From JAJRRA01 sp048636595 (GTDB taxonomy: Bacteria > Pseudomonadota > Gammaproteobacteria > Xanthomonadales > SZUA-36), in assembly GCA_048636595.1 (NCBI GenBank), contig JAIVWI010000084.1, forward strand, positions 1 to 12,337: a DNA stretch of 12,337 bases. The letters are read 5' to 3'. Shown here piece by piece: positions 6,148 through 12,337 of this stretch. Position 1 is the stretch's first letter. The number at the start of each line of letters is the position of its first letter. The notes below the pieces were generated by a model. That model worked only from the letters and a program-made list of their open reading frames with translations. It was not told the DNA's origin and did no database searches. The position numbers and the translations under genes were made by a program.

Positions 6148-7059
6148 ATGACACGCATTATTATTCACGAAGTCGGCCCTCGCGACGGCTTGCAGATGGA
6201 GAGTCAAGTCGTACCCATCGAAACCAAGGAAAACTGGATTCGTCGTTCGATGGAATCTGGCGTGGATATTGTACAGGTGGGCTCGTTCGTCCACCCGAAA
6301 AGGGTCCCGCAGATGGCCGACACCGACGAATTGTTCAGGCGGCTCATGAAAGACAAGAATTCTCCCGTGATCCTCTCGGGACTCGTGCTCAATGAGAGGG
6401 GACTGGAGCGCGGACTGGAGTGCGGTGTCGAGATGTTCTGCCTGGGCGCCTCTGCCAGCGAGACCCACAGCATGAAGAACACGGGCATGGCGAGCGAGGA
6501 GGCAACGCGCCGTATCATCGGTTCGGCGCTGCAAGCGGTGGCAGCAGGGAAGAAGGTACAGGTCTCGGTGCAGTCGGCCTTCGGTTGCGGCTTCGAGGGC
6601 CCGATCCCCGAGGAGCGTGTACTCGCCATGGTAGGCGCATACCTGGAGGCCGGCCTGCACAACATCAGCCTGGCCGATACGGCCGGTCACGCGCACCCGG
6701 TTCAGGTCGAGCGGCTGTTTGCTGCGCTGTTCCAACTCGACGCCAGCGTCGAAATCACCTGCCACTTTCACAATACCTACGGTCTGGGCATGGCCAATAT
6801 CCTGGCCGCCCTGCGCTCGGGCGTGACCTCGTTCGAAACCGGATTCGCGGGACTGGGCGGTTGTCCATTCACCAAGGTGGCCGCGGGAAACGTGGCCACC
6901 GAGGATTTCGTGCATGCCCTGCAGTTACAAGGGCTGCGTCAGGACGTGGACCTGGAACGGCTGATCAGCCTGGCCGGCGACGTCGCGGAATTTTTTGGGC
7001 GTGAGATGCCTGGTTGTGTCTACAAGGCAGGATCGATCCTGAACAGGGAGGCAGCATGA
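6148..7059 (+). CDS. HMG-CoA lyase-family enzyme (DRE-TIM metallolyase)
   Basis: This 303-residue TIM-barrel lyase belongs to the family that splits 3-hydroxy-3-methylglutaryl-CoA into acetyl-CoA and acetoacetate. Seen are EVGPRDGLQ (8-16, metal and catalytic Arg12-Asp13), SASETHSMKN (102-111), LADTAG with Asp177, the metal pair His206/His208 in HFHN, the active-site cysteine loop AGLGGCP with Cys239, and GNVATED (247-253). The position equal to human HMGCL Glu72 is Gln43 (IVQVGSF). Several family members cleave citramalyl-CoA-type thioesters instead, and the neighbours (a CoA-transferase and a hydro-lyase, with no leucine-degradation genes) fit such a substrate better than HMG-CoA. GGAGG precedes the ATG by 6 nt; it starts 17 bp after the dehydrogenase and overlaps the next gene by ATGA. 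Confidence 0.88.
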   Translation: MTRIIIHEVGPRDGLQMESQVVPIETKENWIRRSMESGVDIVQVGSFVHPKRVPQMADTDELFRRLMKDKNSPVILSGLVLNERGLERGLECGVEMFCLGASASETHSMKNTGMASEEATRRIIGSALQAVAAGKKVQVSVQSAFGCGFEGPIPEERVLAMVGAYLEAGLHNISLADTAGHAHPVQVERLFAALFQLDASVEITCHFHNTYGLGMANILAALRSGVTSFETGFAGLGGCPFTKVAAGNVATEDFVHALQLQGLRQDVDLERLISLAGDVAEFFGREMPGCVYKAGSILNREAA

Positions 7060-8255
7060 GCGAAGCGATCATGAAGGGCGTCCGGGTCCTCGACCTCACG
7101 AACGTGCTGGCGGGGCCTTTCGCCACGCTGCACCTCGCGTTGCTGGGAGCCGATGTCATCAAGATAGAGAGACCCGGGAGCGGCGACCTGGCGCGCAAGC
7201 TCGGCAACATGCCCGAGTTGAACGAGCAACTGATGGGGACCAGTTTCCTGGCGCAGAACTCAAACAAGAAGTCGGTGACTCTCAACACCAAGTCGGCCGA
7301 GGGCAAGGAGATATTTAAGAAGCTGGTGAAGACTGCGGACGTGCTGGTCGAGAACTTCCGGCCCGGCGTCATGAAACGCCTGGGCCTTGACTACGACGTC
7401 CTCAAAGAGATCAACCCACGCTTGATCTACTGCGCCATCTCGGGCTTCGGACAGACCGGACCCGATGCACTCAAGCCTGCCTACGACCAGATCATCCAGG
7501 GATTGAGCGGCGAGATGGCGGTCAACGGTGATGAACGGCTGAATCCGCTGCGAACGGGATTCCCTGTGTGCGACACGGTGGGCGGCCTGAACGGCGCCTT
7601 CGCGATCATGGCGGCTCTCTATCACCGCGAGCGAACGGGTGAGGGCCAGTTGATCGACATCGCAATGCTCGACTCCATCATGCCGCTCATGGGCTGGGTG
7701 GCGGCGAACCTGCTCATCGGGAAGCGTCAGCCGGTGCCCATGGGGAACGACAACTTCACGGCGGCGCCATCCGGGGTATTCCGTACCAGGGACGGCCATA
7801 TCAACATCGCTGCCAACAAGCAAGAGCAGTGGGAATCAGTTTGTGATGCGCTCGGTGTGCCGGGGCTCAAGACCGATCCACGTTTCCAGGAGCGAGACAC
7901 CCGCAAGCAAAACCGCAAAGAACTGACACCGCTCCTGGAGCTGAAACTGGCGGAACGCGACACCAGGGATTGGGTGGATCTGCTCAATGCGAATAACGTG
8001 CCCTGTGGCGAAATTCTGAGCCTCGAGGACGCGCTGAAGCAACCACAGATCAAGCATCGGCAAGCCCTTAAAGACGTTACGGTCGAGGGGATCGGCACAA
8101 TCCCGTTGTTCACGCTGACCGCGAAGTTCGAACAGACACCGGGAGACATCACCTCCCCGCCACCAAGGCTTTCGGCGCACACCGAGGAAGTGTTGGCGGG
8201 CATTGGCATCACGAAGGAAGAAGTAGCTGCTCTTAAGACAAAGCGTGTCGTTTGA
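7056..8255 (+). CDS. Class III (CaiB/BaiF-family) acyl-CoA transferase
   Basis: This 399-residue enzyme moves CoA between carboxylic acids through an aspartyl-CoA intermediate. Seen are the family start GVRVLDLTNVLAGPFATLHL, the CoA-binding LGADVIKIERPGSGD (30-44), VENFRPGVMKRLGLDY (98-113), and the probable nucleophile Asp144 in AYDQIIQG. A C-terminal SLEDALKQPQIKHR segment is also typical. An upstream in-frame ATG at 7014 lies inside the lyase gene; the ATG at 7056 overlaps the lyase stop (ATGA), follows GGGAGG and matches the family start. The likely job is to activate the free hydroxy-acid made by the downstream isomerase as a thioester for the lyase, with succinyl-CoA or acetyl-CoA as plausible donor. 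Donor and acceptor cannot be read from sequence. Confidence 0.92.
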   Translation: MSEAIMKGVRVLDLTNVLAGPFATLHLALLGADVIKIERPGSGDLARKLGNMPELNEQLMGTSFLAQNSNKKSVTLNTKSAEGKEIFKKLVKTADVLVENFRPGVMKRLGLDYDVLKEINPRLIYCAISGFGQTGPDALKPAYDQIIQGLSGEMAVNGDERLNPLRTGFPVCDTVGGLNGAFAIMAALYHRERTGEGQLIDIAMLDSIMPLMGWVAANLLIGKRQPVPMGNDNFTAAPSGVFRTRDGHINIAANKQEQWESVCDALGVPGLKTDPRFQERDTRKQNRKELTPLLELKLAERDTRDWVDLLNANNVPCGEILSLEDALKQPQIKHRQALKDVTVEGIGTIPLFTLTAKFEQTPGDITSPPPRLSAHTEEVLAGIGITKEEVAALKTKRVV

Positions 8256-8280
8256 CGGCCGCTGGATGGAGGAATATGAC

Positions 8281-9570
8281 ATGGGCATGACATACGTACA
8301 GAAATTGCTCGCCCGGGCGTGCGGAAAGGACGAGGTGGCAGTGGGGGACATCCTCGAACTGCCTGTGCACCTGGCGATGTCGCACGAAAACGCCGCACTC
8401 GTCATCAACCAGTTCAACGAGATCTTCCGGGACACAGGGCAGGAGTCCCGGGTGTGGGATCCGGACCGGATCGCGATTATCTTCGATCACCGGGTGCCTG
8501 CCGAGTCGGCCAAAACGGCGACCAACCACAAAAAAACCCGCGAGTTCGTTGCCAAACAAGGGATCAGCAAGTTCCACGACATCCGCGGTGACGTGGGTGG
8601 TATTTGCCACCAGATCCTTCCCGAGAATGGCTACGTGCGGCCCGGCCAGATTCTGTTGGGCACCGATAGTCACACGACCACGCATGGCGCACTGGGCGCT
8701 TTCGCGTTCGGCATCGGGGCCACGGAGATGGCTGCGGTGTGGGCGCTGGGGAGCATCCTCAACGTTGAAGTACCCGGTACCATCAAGGTAGTGGTGAACG
8801 GAGAGTTCCCACGCAGTGTCTACGCCAAGGACCTGATCCTGCACCTGGTTGGTTTGCTCACCGCCGAAGGCGCCAACTTCAAAGTGATCGAGTTCCACGG
8901 CGACACGATCCGCGATCTGCCCACCTCGGGCCGCCTGGTGCTGTGCAATATGACGGTAGAGGCTGGCGCGACCGCCGGTGTGGTGCCGCCGGATGACGAG
9001 ACCCGGCGGTACTTACGGGATGAGGCCGGCGTTCAGGACGAACTGGACCTGTTCTCACCGGATGCGGATGCAGTGTACGACCGGGTGGTAGAGATCGATG
9101 TCACGCAGCTTGAGCCACAAATCGCCTGCCCCCACACGGTAGACAACGTCAAACCCATCGGCGAAGTGAAGGGGAAGAAGGTCCACCAGATCGTGGTGGG
9201 CTCCTGCACCAATGGCCGCCTCGATGACCTCGAGGTTGCCGCGGGGATACTAAAAGGCAAGCAGGTGGCGGCGGACACGCGCATGATCGTGTTTCCTGCC
9301 TCGTGGCGCATTTACTCGGACGCGCTGCGCCTGGGTTATCTGAATGATCTTATCGCAGCCGGCGCGGTGGTTTGCAATCCCGGTTGCGGACCCTGCCTGG
9401 GCATTCATCAGGGAGCGCTTGGTGACAATGAGACCGCACTTGCCACCACCAATCGCAACTTCAAGGGCCGGATGGGCAATCCGGGCGCTGAGGTGTTCCT
9501 GAGTTCTACCGCTGTGGCAGCGGCGAGTGCGCTGACCGGAGTAATCACCGACCCGAGAGAGGAGGGCTGA
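8281..9570 (+). CDS. Aconitase/isopropylmalate-isomerase-family hydro-lyase, large subunit
   Basis: This 429-residue subunit carries the [4Fe-4S] cluster of a two-subunit dehydratase/isomerase of the LeuC/homoaconitase/dimethylmalate-dehydratase group. The cluster ligands are Cys309 (VGSCTNGR), Cys369 and Cys372 (NPGCGPCLG). GTDSHTTTHGALG (127-139) and NRNFKGRMG (391-399) are other signatures. The length matches the short methanogen/thermophile-type large subunit rather than the 460-plus residue enterobacterial LeuC. It would dehydrate and rehydrate a 2-hydroxy acid to its 3-hydroxy isomer, or hydrate an unsaturated diacid. The frame is open from 8245, but GGAGG at 8268-8272 sits 8 nt before ATG 8281; a second ATG lies at 8287. 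It begins 25 bp after the transferase. The small subunit follows after one base. Confidence 0.9.
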   Translation: MGMTYVQKLLARACGKDEVAVGDILELPVHLAMSHENAALVINQFNEIFRDTGQESRVWDPDRIAIIFDHRVPAESAKTATNHKKTREFVAKQGISKFHDIRGDVGGICHQILPENGYVRPGQILLGTDSHTTTHGALGAFAFGIGATEMAAVWALGSILNVEVPGTIKVVVNGEFPRSVYAKDLILHLVGLLTAEGANFKVIEFHGDTIRDLPTSGRLVLCNMTVEAGATAGVVPPDDETRRYLRDEAGVQDELDLFSPDADAVYDRVVEIDVTQLEPQIACPHTVDNVKPIGEVKGKKVHQIVVGSCTNGRLDDLEVAAGILKGKQVAADTRMIVFPASWRIYSDALRLGYLNDLIAAGAVVCNPGCGPCLGIHQGALGDNETALATTNRNFKGRMGNPGAEVFLSSTAVAAASALTGVITDPREEG

Positions 9571-9571
9571 T

Positions 9572-10072
9572 ATGTCTAAAGGCAAGGTTGTACAGAAATT
9601 GGGCAACGATATTTCAACCGACATCATCTATCCGGGCCGCTTCATGGCGACGGTGCTGCCGACGGAGACACCACAATACGCCTTCGCAGACAACGCCGTG
9701 TTCAACCAGGCGCTCAATGCGAAGCAGATCCCCGCAGGGAGCTTCATTGTAGCGGGAGATAACTTCGGCTGCGGCTCTTCACGCGAGCAGGCCGCCTCGT
9801 GCATCAAGGGCTACGGCCTTACCGTGGTGGCCCGAAACTTTGCGAGAATCTTCCTGCAGAATTCGATCAACGTCGGGCTTCAGATGGTCATCTGCCCCGG
9901 TATCGAGGCCGAGGAGGATCACGAGTTGGAGATCAGGGACGACAAGGTCTGGAATCTGACCACCGGCGAGTCCTTCGCGATCGAGTCACTGCCGCAAGCC
10001 CGCCAGGCCATTATCGATGCGGGTGGACTGATCCCCTACACGCGGCGACTGTTGCTGGAGCGCGCGGGTTAA
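9572..10072 (+). CDS. Aconitase/isopropylmalate-isomerase-family hydro-lyase, small subunit
   Basis: This 166-residue swivel-domain subunit completes the hydro-lyase active site with the large subunit upstream. GDNFGCGSSREQA (62-74) is the family signature, with the Ser-Arg pair that contacts substrate, and NDISTDIIYPGRF (12-24) the N-terminal one. The loop after Gly-Arg sets substrate choice in this family: from memory, archaeal homoaconitase has YLRT and isopropylmalate isomerase YLVM, while this protein has Phe24-Met25-Ala26-Thr27, matching neither. The ATG is one base after the previous stop, with GGAGG 6 nt upstream, so translation is coupled. It is the last gene of the operon and ends about 35 bp before a strong hairpin. 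Confidence 0.9.
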   Translation: MSKGKVVQKLGNDISTDIIYPGRFMATVLPTETPQYAFADNAVFNQALNAKQIPAGSFIVAGDNFGCGSSREQAASCIKGYGLTVVARNFARIFLQNSINVGLQMVICPGIEAEEDHELEIRDDKVWNLTTGESFAIESLPQARQAIIDAGGLIPYTRRLLLERAG

Positions 10073-10107
10073 GGTCAAGACAATATAGTGTGCGTTAAAA
10101 AGGAATA

Positions 10108-10146
10108 TTTGGGGCCTTGCCGGGCATCCAGTGGCAAGGCCCCAAA
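10108..10146. terminator. Bidirectional hairpin terminator between convergent genes
   Basis: TTTGGGGCCTTGCC (10108-10121) pairs perfectly with GGCAAGGCCCCAAA (10133-10146), giving a 14-bp stem with an 11-nt loop. On the plus strand it is followed by ATTTTCT, and on the minus strand by an ATATTCC then a T5 run, so it can stop transcription from both the metabolic operon and the leftward SHOCT gene. The T-tracts are short, but the stem is very stable. Confidence 0.85.
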
Positions 10147-10151
10147 ATTTT

Positions 10152-10499
10152 CTACAGATTGTTTAGAATGTCTTCCTTTTTAGCATTGTATTCGTCTTGC
10201 GTGATGTAGCCACCCGCGAGAAGTTCATCCAGTTTTCTGATTTTCTCTTGAGGTGTTGACGCTTTTGCAGCAGAAGCTTGGGCCTGGGCAGCATTGGCCT
10301 GTTGTTGCGCATAGTAGGCCTGTTGCTGTTCGGCCTCAGTCTGGTCGCGCATGTTTTGTCCTACCTTGGCAACAGCAATGCCGCCGATAAAGGCGCCGGC
10401 ATGACCGGCCTGAGCCGGGACACTGGCGGTGATTGCGATGACGCTGACAATAAATGTACACAGCATCATGCTCATAGCATTTTTTCTATAACTTGACAT
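10152..10499 (-). CDS. Small SHOCT-domain protein with N-terminal export/membrane segment
   Basis: This 115-residue protein has a hydrophobic N-terminal segment (about 10-31, ending PAQAG, possibly cleaved), a short glycine-rich hydrophobic stretch GAFIGGIAVAKVG (36-48), a Gln/Ala-rich helical linker (54-80) and a C-terminal SHOCT module (about 85-115: IRKLDELLAGGYITQDEYNAKK). SHOCT modules are short helical tails thought to mediate oligomerisation, and the function is otherwise unknown. Two starts are in frame: ATG 10505 lies 2 nt from AGAGGG, ATG 10499 lies 8 nt from it and is chosen. The gene follows the 142-residue secreted protein by about 12 bp, so they form a pair, and it ends at the bidirectional hairpin. 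Confidence 0.8.
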   Translation of the reverse strand: MSSYRKNAMSMMLCTFIVSVIAITASVPAQAGHAGAFIGGIAVAKVGQNMRDQTEAEQQQAYYAQQQANAAQAQASAAKASTPQEKIRKLDELLAGGYITQDEYNAKKEDILNNL

Positions 10500-10511
10500 G
10501 TTCATATCCCT

Positions 10512-10940
10512 CTAAAGTTCCTTACAGACGCCAAACATTGCAAAGCTCATTTCTTCGCCGATAACGCCTATGCTCATCCTCCCACTATCCTGATGTATGG
10601 TCATGCTCCAGCCGTGACCGTTCTCAACGCCCTGAAGCACCAGTTGAGTCTCGCTCATTTCAGAATTTTTGATCGGTGAGTCCGCTTCGGTGGATCCGCC
10701 ATCGTAAGTCACATGGATAATTTTCTTTTCAAAATCTATGGTCATAAATTCAGGTAGATCAAATGTCCTGGCCTGTCCTCTCTTACAGTTCGACCCGCTC
10801 ACGCAGGCAACCACATCGATAGTTGCACAAATGAGATTTGAAGAGCCGTCAAATTTATCTTTGGCATTGGCAGCACCTGATGCAAACAGCATGATGCAAA
10901 CCAGTGCCGCAGTGCTTAATCCACTAATTTTGTATTTCAT
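10512..10940 (-). CDS. Secreted protein of unknown function
   Basis: I do not recognise a named family. The 142-residue protein has a clear Sec signal peptide (positive n-region MKYK, hydrophobic 7-20, cleavage after ANA at about 26). The mature part is about 116 residues with four cysteines (38, 46, 52, 139), enough for two disulfides in the periplasm or outside. The pattern CATIDVVACVSGSNC (38-52) followed by alternating beta-like segments, FDLPEFMTIDF and QLVLQGVENGHGWSM, suggests a small beta-sandwich or barrel. It is the first gene of a two-gene leftward unit with the SHOCT protein. AAGGAA lies about 11 nt before the ATG. Confidence 0.75.
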   Translation of the reverse strand: MKYKISGLSTAALVCIMLFASGAANAKDKFDGSSNLICATIDVVACVSGSNCKRGQARTFDLPEFMTIDFEKKIIHVTYDGGSTEADSPIKNSEMSETQLVLQGVENGHGWSMTIHQDSGRMSIGVIGEEMSFAMFGVCKEL

Positions 10941-11138
10941 AATCGATAGTTTCCTTCTTTTGTCTGGCTATTTTGCATTACCAAAATGTGATAATTCAAT
11001 TAAAGCCCAATCACGACTTTGATCCCGGTAATTGGCGCGTCTAGCGCAGCGATATAAGGACCGTTGAGCCTGCTTACAGAATATCATATATATAAGCCGT
11101 CAGGACGGTGAAACCTTCAATTCTATTGGTGCCCGGTC

Positions 11139-11168
11139 GTGAGCAAGCTCACTCTTACATTTTGTAAG
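11139..11168. repeat. Two adjacent short palindromes after the AraC-type gene
   Basis: GTGAGC-AA-GCTCAC (11139-11152) and CTTACA-TTT-TGTAAG (11154-11168) lie next to each other immediately downstream of the minus-strand regulator gene. They could form small hairpins that weaken transcription leaving that gene, or be a protein site. No T-tract follows, so I do not call a terminator. The rest of 10941-11168 shows no gene; it is AT-rich near 11080-11100 and should hold the promoter of the secreted-protein gene. Confidence 0.4.
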
Positions 11169-12089
11169 TTACTGACGTGACTTTCGGGCCTCGCTGGGTG
11201 ACTGGCCCTCCCACCTGCGGTACGCGCGGGAAAAGGAACTGACCTCTGAAAATCCGAGCAGAAAGGAAATTTCTGTCAGGGTCAGGGTGGAGTCATTGAT
11301 GTATTGTTCGGCCAGTTCGCGCCGGATTTCCATCAGCAGGGTTTTGAAACTGGTGCCTTCATTGTTCAATTTACGGTTGAGATTCCGGATCGAAGTATTC
11401 ATGGTTTGCGCAATGGAGGATTCGGTGGCGGCGCCGTCACCGAGGCCATCGAGAATGGCTGCCTTGACCCGGTTGACAATGTCCTTGCGCGATAAATGAG
11501 CGAGATATTTGACGACGATATGGTCATGCAGTTGCGCCAGTTGTTTGCTGGCTCCGGTGAGTCGTTTATCGGCCTGCTTCAGATCAATATGAAGGCTGTT
11601 ATCTTCCGCTCCGAAATCGACCGGACAACGGAACAGTGAATAAAAATAGGATTGATCCGGTGGTGCCGGGTGCGCCACTGTCACCCGCAAGGGATTCCAT
11701 TGATCGCCATAATTGAAACGGCACATCCTGGTCATAATGGCCAGATGGCCAATGTCCCTGTGATATGAATTGACCGAGGGTGCGTCCAAATTAAACGAAA
11801 CCACCAGTGCATCTTCACTATCGTGCATAGTGACCTGCATATTTTCATGGAGCACCTTGATATAACGCTGTACTCGTTGAAATGCGGAGCGCAGGCTGGT
11901 GCTCGCCAGCCAGGCAAACCCAAGCGGGCCGAGGTGGCTGGGCAGCAAATAGTCGGCTTCCCTGAGGCTGAAAAACGGGTCGCCGGATTGCTCGACGGCT
12001 TCGCCCATTACGCGGTCGAGTTTAAGGTATGAAATCCTGGAACCCGGGTCAAAGACAGCGGTTGATTCAATGCCGTGTTTCCTGAACAA
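11169..12089 (-). pseudogene. AraC-family transcriptional regulator, N-terminus missing
   Basis: The encoded protein has an N-terminal Arabinose_bd-type ligand domain (seen from FRKHGIES through about residue 190: LGPLGFAWLAS, FYSLFRCPVDFG) and a C-terminal double helix-turn-helix (about 222-306: IAQTMNTSIRNLNRKLNNEG and LTEISFLLGFSEVSSFSRAYRRW). Full members of this class run to about 330-345 residues, and about 25 residues usually precede the position where homology begins here. The only available start is a TTG at 12089, with no ribosome site. Upstream of it the DNA changes to a different gene on the other strand, so the true 5' end is missing. It may be a broken gene or an assembly artefact. 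No target can be inferred; neighbours on the left end convergently or face away. Confidence 0.85.
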
Positions 12090-12092
12090 GGG

Positions 12093-12337
12093 CGCCGGCT
12101 CGATGCCGCTGGCCTGGGCGAATTCTGCTTGGAGCTACACAGTCACAAAACTCAGAAACGAAAGGTACTCGATGAAATTGAATACCGCTTGAACAAGCAT
12201 GGGCATTATAGCAGGCCAAGGGACATCGAGGTCGATATCGATCGCTATGAAGAACTGAAAACGACGTTAACAGAACATGCTAAGCGGATCAATGAGAACT
12301 GGAAGAATACCGGGCTGACGCTGCATGAGATTTTTAT
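12093..12337 (+). CDS. Internal fragment of a superfamily I helicase-like protein
   Basis: An open frame runs to the window end and reads RRLDAAGLGEFCLELHSHKT from 12093, then a charged helical stretch and NTGLTLHEIF. This is what I recall from large AAA_11/AAA_12-type helicases, often with DUF4011 or DUF3320 and a nuclease domain, where this segment follows the Walker A region by a few tens of residues. Such proteins occur in defence loci, for example the Hhe-type helicase genes. Here nothing upstream fits: no Walker A, no start codon with a ribosome site, and the frame meets a stop at 12063-12065. The fragment is therefore cut at its 5' side and runs off the window at its 3' side. It is AT-richer than the rest of the window. 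Family assignment is from memory of the motif. Confidence 0.55.

Noticed and set aside
5489..6915. Long minus-strand frames (5489-6154, 6127-6915) opposite the dehydrogenase and lyase
   Set aside because: They mirror strongly supported plus-strand enzymes with all catalytic motifs and encode low-quality His/Arg-rich sequence.
6148..8255. Leucine catabolism or ketone-body role for the lyase
   Set aside because: No methylcrotonyl-CoA carboxylase, isovaleryl-CoA dehydrogenase or methylglutaconyl-CoA hydratase is nearby, and the transferase is CaiB-type, not the SCOT type.
7260..8898. Minus-strand frames opposite the CoA-transferase and hydro-lyase (7260-7823, 7727-8398, 8233-8898)
   Set aside because: Antisense shadows in high-GC coding DNA; no motif, no ribosome site, mutual overlap.
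5009..10072. Ordinary leucine biosynthesis operon (leuCDB)
   Set aside because: No leuA; a CoA-transferase and HMG-CoA-lyase-family gene sit between; the dehydrogenase has the isocitrate-type ENTEDLY motif rather than the LeuB pattern.
10081..10150. Small RNA or attachment site at the large hairpin
   Set aside because: Its position between convergent gene ends, stable stem and flanking T/A tracts are explained by a bidirectional terminator.
12090..12134. Minus-strand continuation of the AraC frame to a stop at 12135
   Set aside because: It reads plausibly for a few residues, but the opposite strand gives a better match to helicase sequence from 12093, so I place the junction near 12090. This is a judgement by eye.

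Overview
The window looks like a chromosomal piece of a sulfur-oxidising proteobacterium, most likely a gammaproteobacterium. The evidence is a thiosulfate-oxidation (sox) cluster, an AraC regulator of a proteobacterial type and good Shine-Dalgarno sites throughout. Nothing in the window fixes the genus.

Left part (1-4702, all minus strand). Seven genes read leftward: an NfeD-type membrane serine protease, its usual partner a slipin/stomatin, then soxX, soxY, soxZ, soxA and a small lipoprotein that resembles the SoxXA-binding protein SoxK/SAXB. SoxXA is the c-type cytochrome pair that loads a sulfur compound onto the C-terminal cysteine of SoxY in the SoxYZ carrier, and SoxK helps assemble SoxXA. 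soxB is not in the window; a Shine-Dalgarno-like AAGGAG at the extreme left edge suggests another minus-strand gene starts just outside.

Middle part (5009-10072, plus strand). After an intergenic region of about 300 bp with an FNR-like palindrome, five tightly packed genes form a metabolic operon: an isocitrate/isopropylmalate dehydrogenase-family enzyme, an HMG-CoA-lyase-family enzyme, a class III (CaiB/BaiF) CoA-transferase, and the large and small subunits of an aconitase/isopropylmalate-isomerase-family hydro-lyase. Together these give a chemically continuous route: a 2-oxoacid and CO2, a 3-hydroxy isomer, a 2-hydroxy isomer, its CoA thioester, and acetyl-CoA plus a shorter 2-oxoacid. This resembles 2-oxoacid chain elongation (as in leucine, citramalate-isoleucine or citrate-2-oxoglutarate chemistry) with the irreversible synthase replaced by a CoA-transferase plus a lyase, which would make it reversible. 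The substrate is not known; several specificity positions depart from the standard enzymes. This operon is the most interesting part of the window. It ends at a strong bidirectional hairpin.

Right part (10152-12337). A minus-strand pair encodes an unrecognised secreted protein and a small membrane-anchored SHOCT-domain protein. Next is an AraC-family regulator that lacks its first residues. Close to 12090 its homology stops and a different plus-strand frame begins, which resembles the interior of a large superfamily I helicase of the kind found in defence loci. Neither gene is complete at that point, so this is either a real recombination junction or an assembly chimera near a contig end.
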